A stretch of 64,000 bases of DNA from Nageia nagi (GCA_050084985.1 JBITNC010000001.1:98580001-98644000), one strand, 5' to 3'; shown: positions 48,180 through 60,071, counted from the stretch's first letter. Program-made: numbers and translations. Notes: generated by a model from the sequence alone, not told the origin.

Positions 48180-49014
48180 TCTAAATTAACTTCCACATTT
48201 GCTCTTTTTGTTTATCTTGTGTCTTCTTTTTCTGATTTTTTTCTCTCATTTCTTCATTCCTTCTTTTCTTTTTTGGGTAGTCATTTGCATAGTGCTCATA
48301 ACTCTTACAAATTCCATACTATATTGGTAGATTTTTTTATACGATCGGTTGCATCCATTCTCTTCCACTTTTTGTTTTTAATTTTATATCCTTCATCAAA
48401 GGTTTTGAAATATCTAAATTGATCACAAATCTTGCATCTGTAAACTTAATTTTTAATCTTGTTACTCACTCAATGGTAATACGGGATCCAATTGCTTTCA
48501 CAATTTTAGTTATTACATATGGGTGCTAGCAATATGAGTGAAGTATGGGTAGTGAGATCCATATTGGAACAAGTTTAAAATTTTCAATTTCAAGGGAGAA
48601 CTTTTTCTTCCATCTCTTGATGACTAATCCTTTCTTCCCAAGGAATTATGGACCCATCTCTATAACTTTTTGCAGGTCTTCATCAAATTGAAATTTGAAT
48701 AACAAAAATTCTCTTGGGAGAGCAATTAGGGATACCCACCCTTTTGTACTCCATCTTACTTTCATCCAACTTTGAATCATATCTAGAGGGGATTGTGCCT
48801 CAACAAAGTGACCAACAAAAGCTAATTTTAACCCATATTCTTCCTTTTCTATTATTATTTTTAGAATTATTATACTAACCTCATCATTATAGAATTCTTG
48901 TTCTAGTGCCATCCTGATTGCCTCCTCTACAAATGGTTTTTCTTGCATCAATAGACTTTTCCATTCCTTAGGGGGGGGCTTTGGATCAGGTTGCAATCTT
49001 GATTTATTCATCAT
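48180..49014 (-). pseudogene. DUF4283 / LINE ORF1-like remnant
   Basis: An open frame of 122 codons (49,014-48,646) contains GLKLAFVGHFVEAQSPLDMI, QSWMKVRWSTKGWVSLIALP and LLFKFQFDEDLQKVIEMGP. After a stop the same protein continues with FKLVPIWISLP and LHSYCWHPYV-like residues, then a lysine-rich tail. This is the DUF4283 domain usual in ORF1 of plant L1 elements and in related proteins. There is no RT next to it, so it is an isolated 5' fragment or a truncated host paralogue. Confidence 0.7.
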
Positions 49015-49558
49015 ATCTCAAACATCATTTAGTTGCATTTTGATAAGATTACAACTTCGCTAGGTTGTAATTTCTTAATAGCAAACTATCGTGCTTTTGA
49101 AATAATTCGTCTGCACTTCTGTTACTCTTTGCTCACACTTTTGTTACATCACGCTCATGCTTCTATTACATTTCTTATTTTATTTTTGTTCTTTATTCAT
49201 TTTCTAACTTAGAAAATTATTATCTTATGGTAGAAGATAAAATTAATTTTTTAAGTGTATGTATATGTTGAAGTAATCTCTACAGGTTCATAAGTTGTGA
49301 AAGATATCTCAAAATAAGAAAAGAGTGCTTCATCAAGTTGTTAGTAAAATTATTTTACAGTAATTCATTTTTATAGATGTAGAATATATCATTTTGAATT
49401 ATGATTTTTGCAATTATCCTAAAGTTTAGAATTGTTGTGAGTGTTTGTGTTTTCAGGTGTTCTCGAACCATTAAAAATGGATACCAAATTCAAGTAAGTA
49501 AATAGGAAATAACTGAATCAACAGTCCATGAGGGCAACTATGCATTTAGATATCATTA
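49015..49558. other. No gene seen
   Basis: AT-rich sequence between the DUF4283 remnant and the gypsy-type LTR in which the copia element sits. Confidence 0.4.
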
Positions 49559-49574
49559 TTGTAGATGCCTAAAA
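49559..49574 (+). repeat. Gypsy-type LTR, first 16 bp (continues at 54,856)
   Basis: TGTAGATGCCTAAAA is the start of the LTR family seen at 23.9-24.6 kb and resembles the start of the Tat LTRs. The rest of the LTR resumes right of the copia element. The last five bases are the copia target duplication. Confidence 0.65.
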
Positions 49575-50209
49575 TGTTAGGATTTAAAGAGTTCATATAA
49601 CTAAGAGCATTCACAATTTGGATTGTCTTTGGCAAAGAAGAAACAACATTAAGCATACTACTGAAAATAAACATTCATAAACATCAATCACACAAGAGAG
49701 ACACAAGAGATAACATGGTTCACCCAGTGTAGGCTACATCCACGGAGAAGCTTTCAACTCTTTTGCATTCAAGTCCTCCAAGCAATACACCAGCAGCATA
49801 ACCTTGCTACAACCTTCACTTTGGAGTTACAACAAAGCCTCACTACAATCTCTCTCTCAATAATTATAATCAACCTCACAAATGCTGTCAAATTACAGTC
49901 ATACACACATATTCCAACTACATACATGCCTCAACTCAAGCCTCTTATTTATAGGTACAAACTAACCCAACTAAAACCCAAGTTGGATCAGGAAGGTCGT
50001 TAGGTAACCCCCAACCCTTCTACAACTGCTGAACAGGTGTCATGGCTCCTTGGCAACTGAAAATTGGTTTGAAATGAGAAAGAAACTGCCCTGCAGATCG
50101 GTTGGCTTTATAAACAAAACTATCCTTCAGATTTACTGGCATCTTAGCCGGTTGGCCGGCTGGCCTGTTCTGTCTGGCTGGTTCTATCTTAGTCTCCATT
50201 TTTCTAACA
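49575..50209 (-). repeat. 3' LTR of the copia element
   Basis: 635 bp, TGTTAG at its left edge and TCTAACA at its right on the plus strand. The TATA box on the minus strand is TATAAATA (49,953-49,946). Confidence 0.95.
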
Positions 50210-50224
50210 ATCTCCCACTTAGAG
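50210..50224 (-). promoter_or_regulatory. Polypurine tract of the copia element
   Basis: The minus strand reads TCTAAGTGGGAGAT directly before the 3' LTR, the usual AAGTGGGAGAT tract of plant copia elements, where plus-strand DNA synthesis starts. Confidence 0.85.
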
Positions 50225-50269
50225 ACTTCTTCCTCTGCAACAAGGGTAAAAAGCTCCTCATCTTGGCCT

Positions 50270-53200
50270 TTACTCCTTAAGACCAATCCACGTTGAGCAA
50301 GAGCCCAACTTCTCCTTTGTAACAACTTTCGTGAACATGTCTGCAAGATTTTATGACATGTGAATCTTCCCCAAACTGACTGAACCATCCTCCAATGCTG
50401 CCCTGATGAAGTGGTACCTCAATTTGATGTGTTTTGTTCTCGAATGGTAGGCTAAGTTCTTTGCAAGATGGATAGCACTCTGGCTATCGCTCCATAACTT
50501 CGCATCCTCCTGCACCTTTCCCAGTTCCTCCATCAGTCTCTTCAACCAAATCAATTCTTTACTCGCCTCTGTCATCGCCACGTACTCTGCCTCAGTAGTG
50601 GAGAGAGCCACAACCTGTTGGAGTTTTGAAATCCAACTAACCGCTATACCTCCAATGGTAAACACATAACCTGTAGTGCTTCTCCCACCATCTATATCAC
50701 CTGCCATGTCAGAATCAACATATCCTTGCAAACAAGAGTTAGATCCACCAAAACATAAAGAGTAATGAGAAGTACCCCTTAAATACCTAAGGATCCATTT
50801 AACTGCTTCCCAATGCCCTTTTCCTGGATTATTCATAAATCTACTAACCACTCCCACTGCTTGTGCTATATCTGGTCTAGTACATACCATTGCATACATT
50901 AAACTCCCAACTGCTGAAGCATAAGGAACCTTAGTCATGTACTCCTTTTCCTTATCTGTCTTAGGACATAAATGTTTGGTGAGTTTAAAATGTTTTGCCA
51001 ATGGTAAAGTTACAGATTTTGCATTATTCATATTGAACCGTTTAAGAACCTTTTCAATATAGTCTTCTTGACTTAGTCTTAGTGAGTGGTTTTGTTTATC
51101 TCTTGTTATTTTCATTCCAAGAATTTGATTAGCTTCACCCAAATCTTTCATTTCAAAAGTTTTAGCCAACTTTTCCTTAAGATCAACAATATCCTTCATA
51201 CTAGGTCCTGCTATCAACATGTCATCCACATATAAAAGCAAGATTACATAGTTGCCATTTGTTGTTCTTTTTATATACACACAATGATCAGATTGACATC
51301 TTACAAATTCATTTGTTACCATGAAAGTGTCAAACTTATGATACCATTGCCTGGGTGCTTGTTTTAAGCCATACAAACTCTTTTCCAATTTACATACATA
51401 CCCTTCTTTACCTTTGACCTCAAAACCTTCGGGTTGATGCATATAAATATCCTCCTCCAAATCCCCATGAAGGAAAGCTATCTTTACATCCAGTTGTTCA
51501 AGAAACAAATTTTCAGTAGCAACAAGACTCAATATTGCTCTAATCGACGTCATTTTAACAACTGGAGAAAAGATCTCATCATAATCAATACCTTTTTTCT
51601 GTTCGAAACCTTTTACCACAAGTCTCGCCTTGTACCTTTGTCGCCCATCTGCATCCTCCTTTATCCTGTACACCCATTTGTTAGTAAGAGCCCTCTTACC
51701 CTCTGGAAGCTCAACCAAACTCCAAGTCTGATTCTTAAGTAAGGAGTCCATCTCCTCCTTCATAGCATGCTCCCACTTAATCTGTGTACCACCCTGCATA
51801 GCTTCATCAAAACATTCAGGTTCACCACCATCAGTATACAAAATATGATAAAGAGTAGGAGAATATCATTCAGTAGGATTTCTAATCCTTGTGGATCTTC
51901 TAAGCGACAAAGTTTGAGGTGTTTGTGGTGGAGGTGCTTCAACATTATCAGGACCCTTATATTCATCAACATCTTCTAGAGATACACTCTTGGGTTCCTC
52001 AACCTTTTGCAACCTATCTTTATACATGTTATTCTCATTGAATACAACATCTCTACTTCTAATGATTTTATGGTTATCAACATCTCATAACCTATATCCA
52101 AAATCATTAACACCATATCTAATAAGATAACATTTTTGTGATTTTGCATCAAGTTTATTTCTATTCTCCTTATCAACATGTGCAAAAGCCTCACAACCAA
52201 AGACTCTCAAGAATGAGTAATTCACCTTTTTACCTGTCCACATCTCCTCTGGAATGCCTCCATCTAAAGCCATAGATGGACCCCTGTTAATCAAGTAAAC
52301 AGCAGTGTCAATAGCATCAGCCCAAAGATTTAAAGGAAACCCAGCATGTATCCTCATACTTCTAGCCCTTTCCAAGATAGTCCTATTCATTCTCTCTGCA
52401 GCCCCATTTTCCTGTGGAGTTCTAGGAACCACCTTAATCCTTCTAATGCCATTGTGTGAACAAAATGAATCAAACTCATTATTGCAAAATTCTCCACCAT
52501 TATCTGACTTAAGACATTTTAACTTAGAATTAGTTTCATTCTCAACCAATGCCTTCCACCTCTTAAAAGTTTCAAACACATCAGATTTCTTTTTAATACA
52601 GTATACCCATGTCTTCCTGGTACAATCATCAATAAAAGTGACAAAATAAGATGAGCCCCCAAGTGAGCAAACCTGTGCAGGACCCCACACATCTGTATGA
52701 ACAAGCTCTAATTTGTGACTCTTCCTTTCATTGCCAACTTTAAGAAATCTAACTTTCTTTTGTTTACCATACACACAATCTTCACAAAATCCTAAATCAA
52801 TTTCTTTTAGATTTGGAAGTGAACCATTAGTGTGTAACATTTTCATTCCTTTTTCACTCATATGTCCAAGTCTATTATGCCATAGTGATGTATCATTACC
52901 AAAGGAAACAAGATTCAATGAATAATCAAAGACATTTGTGAGTAAATAAAGAGACCCCACCAAATTTCCCTTTGCAAATACCATTGAACCTTTAGAAACT
53001 TTCCAATTACCATCCCCGAATGTCATCACATAGCCCTCCTTATCCAATTTACTTATTGATATGAGATTCCTTTTAAGATCCGGAATGTGTCTTGCTTCAT
53101 TAAGAGTCCATTGTGTTCCATTAGGTAATTTCATTGTTATATTGCCCATACCAACAATTTTACATGGATGTTCATTACCTAATAACACTTGACCAAAATC

Positions 53201-53966
53201 ACCATGTGTGTAATTAGAAAAGAAGTCCTTATGTGGAGTAGCATGATATGAAGCACCCGAATCAAGAACCCAATAATCATTGTTCTTTTCGTTAGACATG
53301 ATTAAAGCATCTTGGATTAATTCACCAACCATATTAACCTCTTGATTACTTGTGCTTTCATTATTACTACTATCACATTCTTTACCTTTTCTATTCCAAC
53401 AATCCTTTTTAATGTGACCCTTTTTACCACAATAACAACATTCCAATTTTGTTTTACCTTGTGATTTTGACCTTCCTTGTGATTTGCTTCTTGACTTGCT
53501 TCTCCTTCTTTCCTTTGGTCTTCTTCTTGCCTCTACTGTGAGAGCAGCATTGGAGCATTCTCCTGTGGACTTTCTCCTCATGTCCTCACTAAGAATTGTT
53601 CCAACAACTTCATCAAAGACCAATTTTGCATTAGAAGAAGAATTGCTAACAGCCATAACAAAGCTATTCCAACTATCCGGAAGTGAACATAGAATTAACA
53701 AGGCCCTTACTTCATCTTCAAATTCTAAACTTACTGAAGTCAATTGATTTGTGATTGTATTGAACTCATTAACATGGTCCTGAACTGAACTACCTTCATT
53801 CATCTTCATGTTAAACAATTTTTTCATTAAGTATACTTTGTTAGAGGCAGATGGTTTTTCATACAATTTAGCAAGCTTATCCATTACACCTTTAGTGGTC
53901 TTTTCATTGGAAATATTGAAAGCTACACTAGAACTTAAACAAAGTCTTACAGCACCCAAACCTTTC
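50270..53966 (-). pseudogene. Copia gag-pol polyprotein, main part
   Basis: One reading frame runs from the end of the gag frameshift (about 53,966) to a TAA at 50,272-50,270. Domains: gag core (UBN2-like), CCHC zinc knuckle CYCGKKGHIKKDC (about 53,400-53,440), protease DSGASYHAT (about 53,245-53,270), pre-integrase LWHNRLGHMSEKGMK, integrase with HTDVWGP, DNGGEF and PQENGAAERMNRT, reverse transcriptase with KSLYGLKQAPRQWY and the intact catalytic YVDDM (about 51,220-51,235), and RNase H with TTEAEYVA and YHSRTKHIKLRYHFIR. In-frame stops: TGA at 52,087-52,085 and 51,868-51,866, both where copia proteins have tryptophan, and TAA at 50,353-50,351 where glutamine is usual. Otherwise open and well preserved. 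Confidence 0.95.
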
Positions 53967-54135
53967 TATCCAAGAGATTCCACTATTCATCACTCATAGA
54001 AGTAAGTTTCTTACTCTTCTCTTCTAGAGGTAGATAGAGATCCTTTTGGTAGAGGTAGTCTTCCATTTGCATTTTCCAAAACTGAAATCCTTGCCCATTA
54101 AACCTTTCCACCTTTAGCCTCCCTTCTTCTGCCAT
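53967..54135 (-). pseudogene. Copia gag N-terminus
   Basis: Starts at the ATG at 54,135-54,133: MAEEGRLKVERFNGQGFQFW, then KMQMEDYLYQKDLYLPL, the standard opening of plant copia gag. It ends at a TAG (about 53,985-53,983); a one-base deletion some 20-30 bases further on shifts the frame into the main part. Confidence 0.92.
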
Positions 54136-54200
54136 AGTGCTCTTCCTTGATTTCCAATCTACACACAAGATTCACCAACAAAATCCCAACACAACAACGT

Positions 54201-54215
54201 GGCTCTGATACCAAT
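54201..54215 (-). promoter_or_regulatory. Primer binding site of the copia element (initiator Met tRNA)
   Basis: The minus strand reads ATTGGTATCAGAGCC, beginning right after the 5' LTR; TGGTATCAGAGC is the classic complement of the 3' end of initiator methionine tRNA. Confidence 0.95.
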
Positions 54216-54850
54216 TGCTAGGATTTAAAGAGTTCATATAACTAAGAGCATTCACAATTTGGATTGTCTTTGGCAAAGAAGAAACAACATTAAGCATACT
54301 ACTGAAAATAAACATCCATAAACATCAATCACACAAGAGAGACACAAGAGATAACGTGGTTCACCCAGTGTAGGCTACATCCACGGAGAAGCTTTCAACT
54401 CTTTTGCATTCAAGTCCTCCAAGCAATACACCAGCAGCATAACCTTGCTACAACCTTCAGTTTGGAGTTACAACAAAGCCTCACTACAATCTCTCTCTCA
54501 ACAATTACAATCAACCTCACAAATGCTGTCAAATTACAGTCATACACACATATTCCAACTACATACATGCCTCAACTCAAGCCTCTTATTTATAGGTACA
54601 AACTAACCCAACTAAAACCCAAGTTGGATCAGGAAGGTCGTTAGGTAACCCCCAACCCTTCTACAACTACTGAACAGGTGTCATGGCTCCTTGGCAACTA
54701 AAAATTGGTTTGAAATGAGAAAGAAACTGCCCTGTAGACCGGTTGGCTTTATAAACAAAACTATCCTTCAGATTTACTAGCATCTTAGCCGGTTGGCCGG
54801 CTGGCCTATTCTGTCTGGCTGGTTCTGTCTTAGTCTCCATTTTTCTAACA
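54216..54850 (-). repeat. 5' LTR of the copia element
   Basis: 635 bp, same length as its partner and about 98% identical. TATA box TATAAATA on the minus strand (54,594-54,587), about 256 bp from the LTR start. Its right end ACA is followed by the target duplication TAAAA. Confidence 0.95.
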
Positions 54851-54855
54851 TAAAA

Positions 54856-55552
54856 ATGATTTATTATTTATTTAATAAATCATATTTAGACCTCCTAAAT
54901 GACTTAATGCAATATTACATATGTCAAGATAAAGTTGATATTACAATGCAATGCCATGTGTTATATTAAATGTTATATCATTTATCATTATTTATATTTT
55001 AAAGCATATTGAATGTAATAATGATTATATTATTGCGAGAGGTCAACCTTTACTTCTTTTTATATCTTTACAAGCTATATAAACGGGAGGAATAGGTTGA
55101 TCTCCATAGATCGAAACTCTTTGATATGATAGGAACTCTAATAGGTGGTTGTCGATTGTAGCCGTGTCTCTGGATGCTACCTATTTTGAGAATTTGTTAT
55201 ACTCTAAGGTATGTACTTTCTATATTTGACACATATCATAATTCAACATATTCCATACAATCAATGATGTGCTTCTCCTACTCCAATAGCGACATGCATC
55301 TTCTAGATCGGAGGTTCCAGATTTCGATGATCAAGTAGTTGATTCATGGTCATGAAGATCCATCGTGAACTCACTGCGAATCCGATCCCAATCCTTTGAA
55401 GAATCATTGTTATCTACTTTCGAGGATTGTACATACACTTCATATTAGGTGCATGTGTTTTGTGTATATTTATTATATCTGATATAATGTACATTTTAAT
55501 CTCTTCTTATATTGTAGAGCAATTTATTTATTGTGTACATTCGTAAGTTGCA
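54856..55552 (+). repeat. Gypsy-type LTR, remainder (continues from 49,574)
   Basis: Matches the reverse complement of the LTR at 24,300-24,577, including ATGATTTATTATTTATTTAA, TGATATTACAATGCAATG and a TATA-like CTATATAAAC (55,074-55,083). The end is placed near TAAGTTGCA (55,552) by comparison with the flank CACAATTTAAGG, also seen next to the other two copies. No gypsy coding sequence follows, so it is probably a solo LTR. Confidence 0.6.
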
Positions 55553-56030
55553 CAATTTAAGGTCTATAATTGTAATGATTATTTGCTTGTTGGACATGGA
55601 TGTTATCTTTAGAGTAAAAGAGCCCATACCCTTATGTTGCATTAGAAAATTGTAATTTTTTCAAAATGTGTTGCACATATTTTATTCCATATATTGCATT
55701 GCTTAATTATTGTTTGATTGAGCTATGATTTGGGTAGCCTACCTCAAATGGATTTATAATTGTTTGATTGAACAATGATGGGGTAGCCTAGCTTAGTAAA
55801 TAATAGTATGCCTACAAATGGAAAAGAAAAGTGTTTTTTGTGTGAAATGAGTTTGTTAAAACCTGAATTTTGATTGACACTTGTTATATTCTTACTTGTA
55901 GTTATTTGACTAAATGTGTACTTGGTTGTTATTATGCTTGTGGAAAGAGTACAATCCATGCTTGTGTGGAATAAACTAGCAAATGTAGAGGATTGTGTTT
56001 ATTCTAAGAGGATGAGAATGCAATGACACT
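55553..56030. other. No gene seen
   Basis: Between the solo LTR and repeat A copy 2. Contains a short local duplication (TAATTGTTTGATTGA near 55,706 and 55,756). Confidence 0.4.
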
Positions 56031-56996
56031 ATTTTTTAGACCCCTTTTCCTCTAACATGTTTGTTAGTGTTTTCTAGTTTAGTGCCTTTGGCTAATGATG
56101 TTGGTTGGTCCTCATACTTGGAAGCATTAGAGAAAAAAGTTGTTAATGTGAATAGTAAAAAAATATCATAAAGAAAATTATATTAAGATATTAATTACTT
56201 TTGAATATATAAATAATATTATATGACATTATATTTATTTATTTGTCAATAATTTATTATCAATAAATATTAACTATTGTATTATTTTAATAATATATAT
56301 AGTATTCAATTACTATTATTATTATTAATTGAATACAGTCAAGTTAAATAAAATAGGTATATACAATTTGTTATTAAGTTTTTAATTTTAAAAAATAGAA
56401 TATGCGTATTTTTAAAATAAATACATGTAACTATTTATTTTGGTGAACAAATACAAATAATTTCTTCTGTAGGTTTTTGAAATGGAAATCGAAAATAGGT
56501 TACAAATTCTCCCTTGCTCTCATCCTTTAATACAACTCATTTGGATTGAAATGGAAATGTTTTTTTGGGAATAAGAACATACAAAATAAGAACCCTTTTG
56601 TAGTACTACAAAATGAAGGTACAAAAAAGCCTAAAAACTTTGCTCTTTTAGATTTGAAAATGATGCCTGATTTGAGAGATCTAGCTCTTTGAAAGATTTA
56701 GAGGATTTTAAAAATTAAATTGCAAATATGTAATATTATAAGTAAACTTGTAAATATTTATTTATTATATTAACTTATCAATTAATTTATTTAATGAATA
56801 AATAAGTATATGAATTCGAATTTAAAATCCAAAATACAATAATTTGGTTGTATGTATGTATATATATATATAGCATTTTAAAAAAAAGGTCATCTAATGT
56901 TGAACAACGTGGCAATGGAAAACAAGATTTAGAAAAAGGCATGCACCTATAAGGTGTCATGGGCCTATGGTGATGACTTGACACCACTTGCTATAT

Positions 56997-57248
56997 GTTT
57001 TTTTTATTGGAGTTCGTCCTTTGATACAACGCACCATTAACTCTTAAACTTATAGCCACGATTGAGGGGAATCCATGCCATCAAAATATATCGAGGGCAT
57101 GATCCCCACCTCATTCGCACCTACCATCAACTTGATAGGATTTTAGTTATGTTTCAACTTTTAGGAGTAGAGAGTTTTGAACTTGGAGCTCCCGTATCCA
57201 AGAGATTTGAACAACCCACCTCTCGAACTCCCCTATCCGTCAATTCAT
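56997..57248 (-). mobile_element. SINE-like retroposon
   Basis: 252 bp flanked by CACTTGCTATAT (56,985-56,996) and CACTTACTATAT (57,249-57,260), a 12-bp target duplication with one mismatch. Copy 1 of repeat A has a single CACTCACTATAT at this place (about 43,875), a clean empty site. On the minus strand it ends in a run of eight A and contains B-box-like GTTCAAATCTC and GTTCAAAACTC. Target-primed retroposition is well supported; tRNA-derived SINE identity is likely but not proven. Confidence 0.65.
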
Positions 57249-57375
57249 CACTTACTATATTGAATTTAGAAGTAAATAAAATACTTTTTATTTTAAAACA
57301 CATAACATGTGCTAGTTTATTTATTTATAGTTTTTATTTTAAAACAATGCTTGGAAAATTGGTTGAAATTATTAT

Positions 57376-57520
57376 TGTTGGTTGAGTTGGTCATGTGTTG
57401 ACCTTGTTGTGACCTATGTCCCGTGTTTCCATTCCAAGTACGAGACATACATACTATATAAAGGCCTACTATAGTTGTTTGTCCCATAGATCAATAGATC
57501 ATAGATTAATATAATTTACA
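57376..57520 (+). repeat. Small insertion with LTR-like ends (possible solo LTR)
   Basis: Absent from repeat A copy 1. It begins TGTTGGTTGAGTTGG, ends AATTTACA and has a TATA box (CTATATAAAGG near 57,457). The target duplication is unclear because the site is TA-rich. Confidence 0.35.
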
Positions 57521-57835
57521 TTTACCTTTATATATAAATATTAAATAATTAAATTTTGATTTAGTCAATTGTTTCAAGATAATATTAATTGATTTAAGAG
57601 TTAATTTGTTTTTATTTAAATATGAAATATATAAATAATGATTTAAGTTTAAATTTATTAAAAACAAAATTAATATTTATTTGTTTAGATCATAATTTTA
57701 TTATTTATATGAGATTTAAATAATAAAATTTATAGTAGAGTTTAGGAGATATATACATGATGAAAAATATGCAAGATAATATATAATATATATTTGATCC
57801 AAATTTGATATATCTTATAAACCTTAAGACAATGA

Positions 57836-58488
57836 AAGGAGGTAGAAACTATCTCAACTTTTATTTTCAATACATGATTAATATGTAGGTATTAAATAGT
57901 ATTACAAAATATTGAATGATAAATACTAGAGTATGAACTACATGCTTATACAAAAAGGTATAAGATGGTTGTAGTTGAATATTAAGGGTGTGTTTATTTG
58001 AATAGAATAATGAAAATAGGAAAAAAATATTATTTATGTAAGATAACTAAGTTAATAAAATTTACATAGTTAAGAATACTTTTATTAGAGGGGGTGATTG
58101 AAATCACTTAGAGAATGATAGATTCTTTCTCATCTATTGATTTCTTCCCTTGAATACAAATTGATCTTATGGTATATTTTAGAATGCTTTTTAAGATTCA
58201 GATCTAAGATATTTGAACTTGATAAACGTAAATTGAACTCATGGTATTTTTCTTTTAAAAATGTTGTGTTATAATCGTAAGCACTTTATGTGAGTAGATA
58301 TAAATAGTGGTGTATGTCATATGCTTTAGGAAGGACAAGAAAATCTTTGTTAGCATAGAGTCATATGATAATGCTAAAAGGTCCTTGATTTCAAATATGT
58401 ATATTAAATCAATGTGATCTTATGAAATATCTGAATGCAAAGTGCTTAATTTATGACTTTAACATACACTAATTATTAGTACCCATAG
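57836..58488. other. No gene seen
   Basis: AT-rich stretch between repeat A copy 2 and the LINE fragment. Confidence 0.4.
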
Positions 58489-60065
58489 CCAGTTTGTGGA
58501 TCACACAGTAATTGATAACAAGACATTGATGGTGGAAGCAAGGAACTATTTGAAAGTCCTTCAACTCTATGAAGGAGGTTCTCATCAAAAGATAAACTAT
58601 GATAAAATTAAGCTTTTCTTCATCCACATACCAATTAGCAAGTAAAAGAAAATTGTAGGTATCTTCAATTGCTATATTGAAGAGCTCCCTACGACCTATT
58701 TGGGTATGACATTATTTGTTGGCCTATTTGAGAAGAAGTTATGGTTTCCACTTATCAAGAGATTTCATAAAAAACTTACTAGATGGAAAGGGGCAACTCT
58801 TTCTATAGCTAGAAAGTGCCTATTGGTTAAAACAGTTCTTCAGAGTATGCATGTATATGCATGTATACTATGCTTTTATATTTCATATCTCGATAAGCAT
58901 ATGTGAGCAAATTGATCAGATATGCAATAAATTCCTCTGAACTAGCATGGAGGAAAAGGAAAGGATAGACTTAGTAAGTTAGTTGAAGGTTTGCAACCCT
59001 ATGTACCAGGGATGTCTCGATCTCTATAGTGTGAAATAATTCAACATGGCACTAAGGAGTAAACTTGCATGAAAAGTGAGTACTAGTGAGGAAAAGAAAT
59101 GGGTAACTATTTTTTAGAACAAATATCTCATGAAAGGATTGAATATCATCTAAACAGATTTGAGAAGGCAAGGTATGACCTTTTGGAAAGGTGTCTCCTA
59201 AATCGACATATCCTAAAGAAGAATATCTCTTAGAGCATCGATAATGGAAGGGATGAGCAGTTTTTGGAAGATGAATGGCTAGAAGGTAAACCTCTCATTC
59301 AAATTCCAAACCTATATGACTTGGCAAGGCGAGGGAGGAACAATATTGGTTGGAAGGCCCAATGAATGCTACATGGAGGATAACAATAGACAAATATCAT
59401 GGAAAATTCTATGACTTTCAGGCCATGATCTCTTTATAGTTGTGAAAGTAGTCAACAATATGTTGATTACAACACTCTTGCCTCCAGACGATGATCTTGA
59501 CATCCCAAGATGGAAACTAAGAAAAGGAGGCATGTACTTGATTAATTCATGATACTTAGCTCTCTTAGATGTAGATGAGAGTGACTTACTAATCAAGAAG
59601 GTCTGGATTAAAGGGGTCACTCCAAAGGTAACTCACTTCCTATGGTTAATCTTTAGGAAACGACTATCAACTATTAATAACTTGAGGAAGAGAGGAAAAA
59701 TCTTAGTCAATAGATGCTCGTTATGTTACAAAGCAAAGGAATCAATGGATAATCTATGCCAATCGTGCCCTTTCATTCATGAATACTAAAGAGGAATATT
59801 GGTAGAAAAAATGTTTGAATTTGGTATAGATATCATCAAATCAATCTCCAAATGGCCTCCTCATGTTTTTAGGAAGGAGGAAAAGAGATGATGGGTACAG
59901 TACGTCCTCATATGCTATGGGAAGTATGGAAGGAAAGAAACTGATGAATATTCCAAGAAAAGGCAACGACGGTTGATAAATTGATAGGAAAAATCCATTG
60001 TATGATTGAAGAGAATTGGATGTTGATATGTAAACATGGATAACAAGAATTAAACTTTGGTAGGG
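58489..60065 (+). pseudogene. LINE 3' part: RT connection and zf-RVT region
   Basis: Plus-strand pieces: KINYDKIKLFFIHIPISK, IVGIFNCYIEELPTTYLGMT, then LIKRFHKKLTRWKGATLSIA and RKCLLVKTVLQSM (58,760-58,850), usual for the region after the RT palm of plant LINEs. Later VWIKGVTPKVTHFLWLIFRK and RCSLCYKAKESMDNLCQSCP give the zf-RVT motif (about 59,600-59,780). It is 5' truncated, has many stops, and its right end abuts an LTR with no poly-A tail. A different subfamily from the LINE at 37.8 kb, judged by sequence. Confidence 0.8.
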
Positions 60066-60071
60066 CAGTAT

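Larger units (their letters stand above)
49575..54850 (-). mobile_element. Structurally complete Ty1/copia retrotransposon
   Basis: 5,276 bp with two 635-bp LTRs, a 5-bp target duplication TAAAA on both sides (49,570-49,574 and 54,851-54,855), an initiator-Met primer binding site and a polypurine tract, and one long gag-pol on the minus strand (54,135 to about 50,270). I count 13 differences between the LTRs (about 2%), 12 of them transitions. It is by far the youngest element in the window. The domain order protease, integrase, RT, RNase H is that of copia, probably the Tork/Tnt1-like group (inference). Coding lesions are one stop and one frameshift in gag and three stops in pol. Confidence 0.95.
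56031..57835. repeat. Dispersed repeat A, copy 2, with two small insertions
   Basis: Aligns with 36,711-37,762 plus 43,628-44,505, uninterrupted at the LINE site (near 56,820-56,830), so it serves as the empty-site control for the LINE. It carries its own insertions at 56,997-57,248 and about 57,376-57,520, both absent from copy 1. No coding content. Confidence 0.8.

Noticed and set aside
47742-48422. Phe/Leu/Ser-rich plus-strand open frames suggesting a membrane protein
   Set aside because: The sequence is CT-rich on this strand; the minus strand carries the DUF4283 protein's lysine-rich tail, which explains it.
51434-53999. Several plus-strand open frames inside the copia element
   Set aside because: Antisense shadows of the long minus-strand gag-pol frame.
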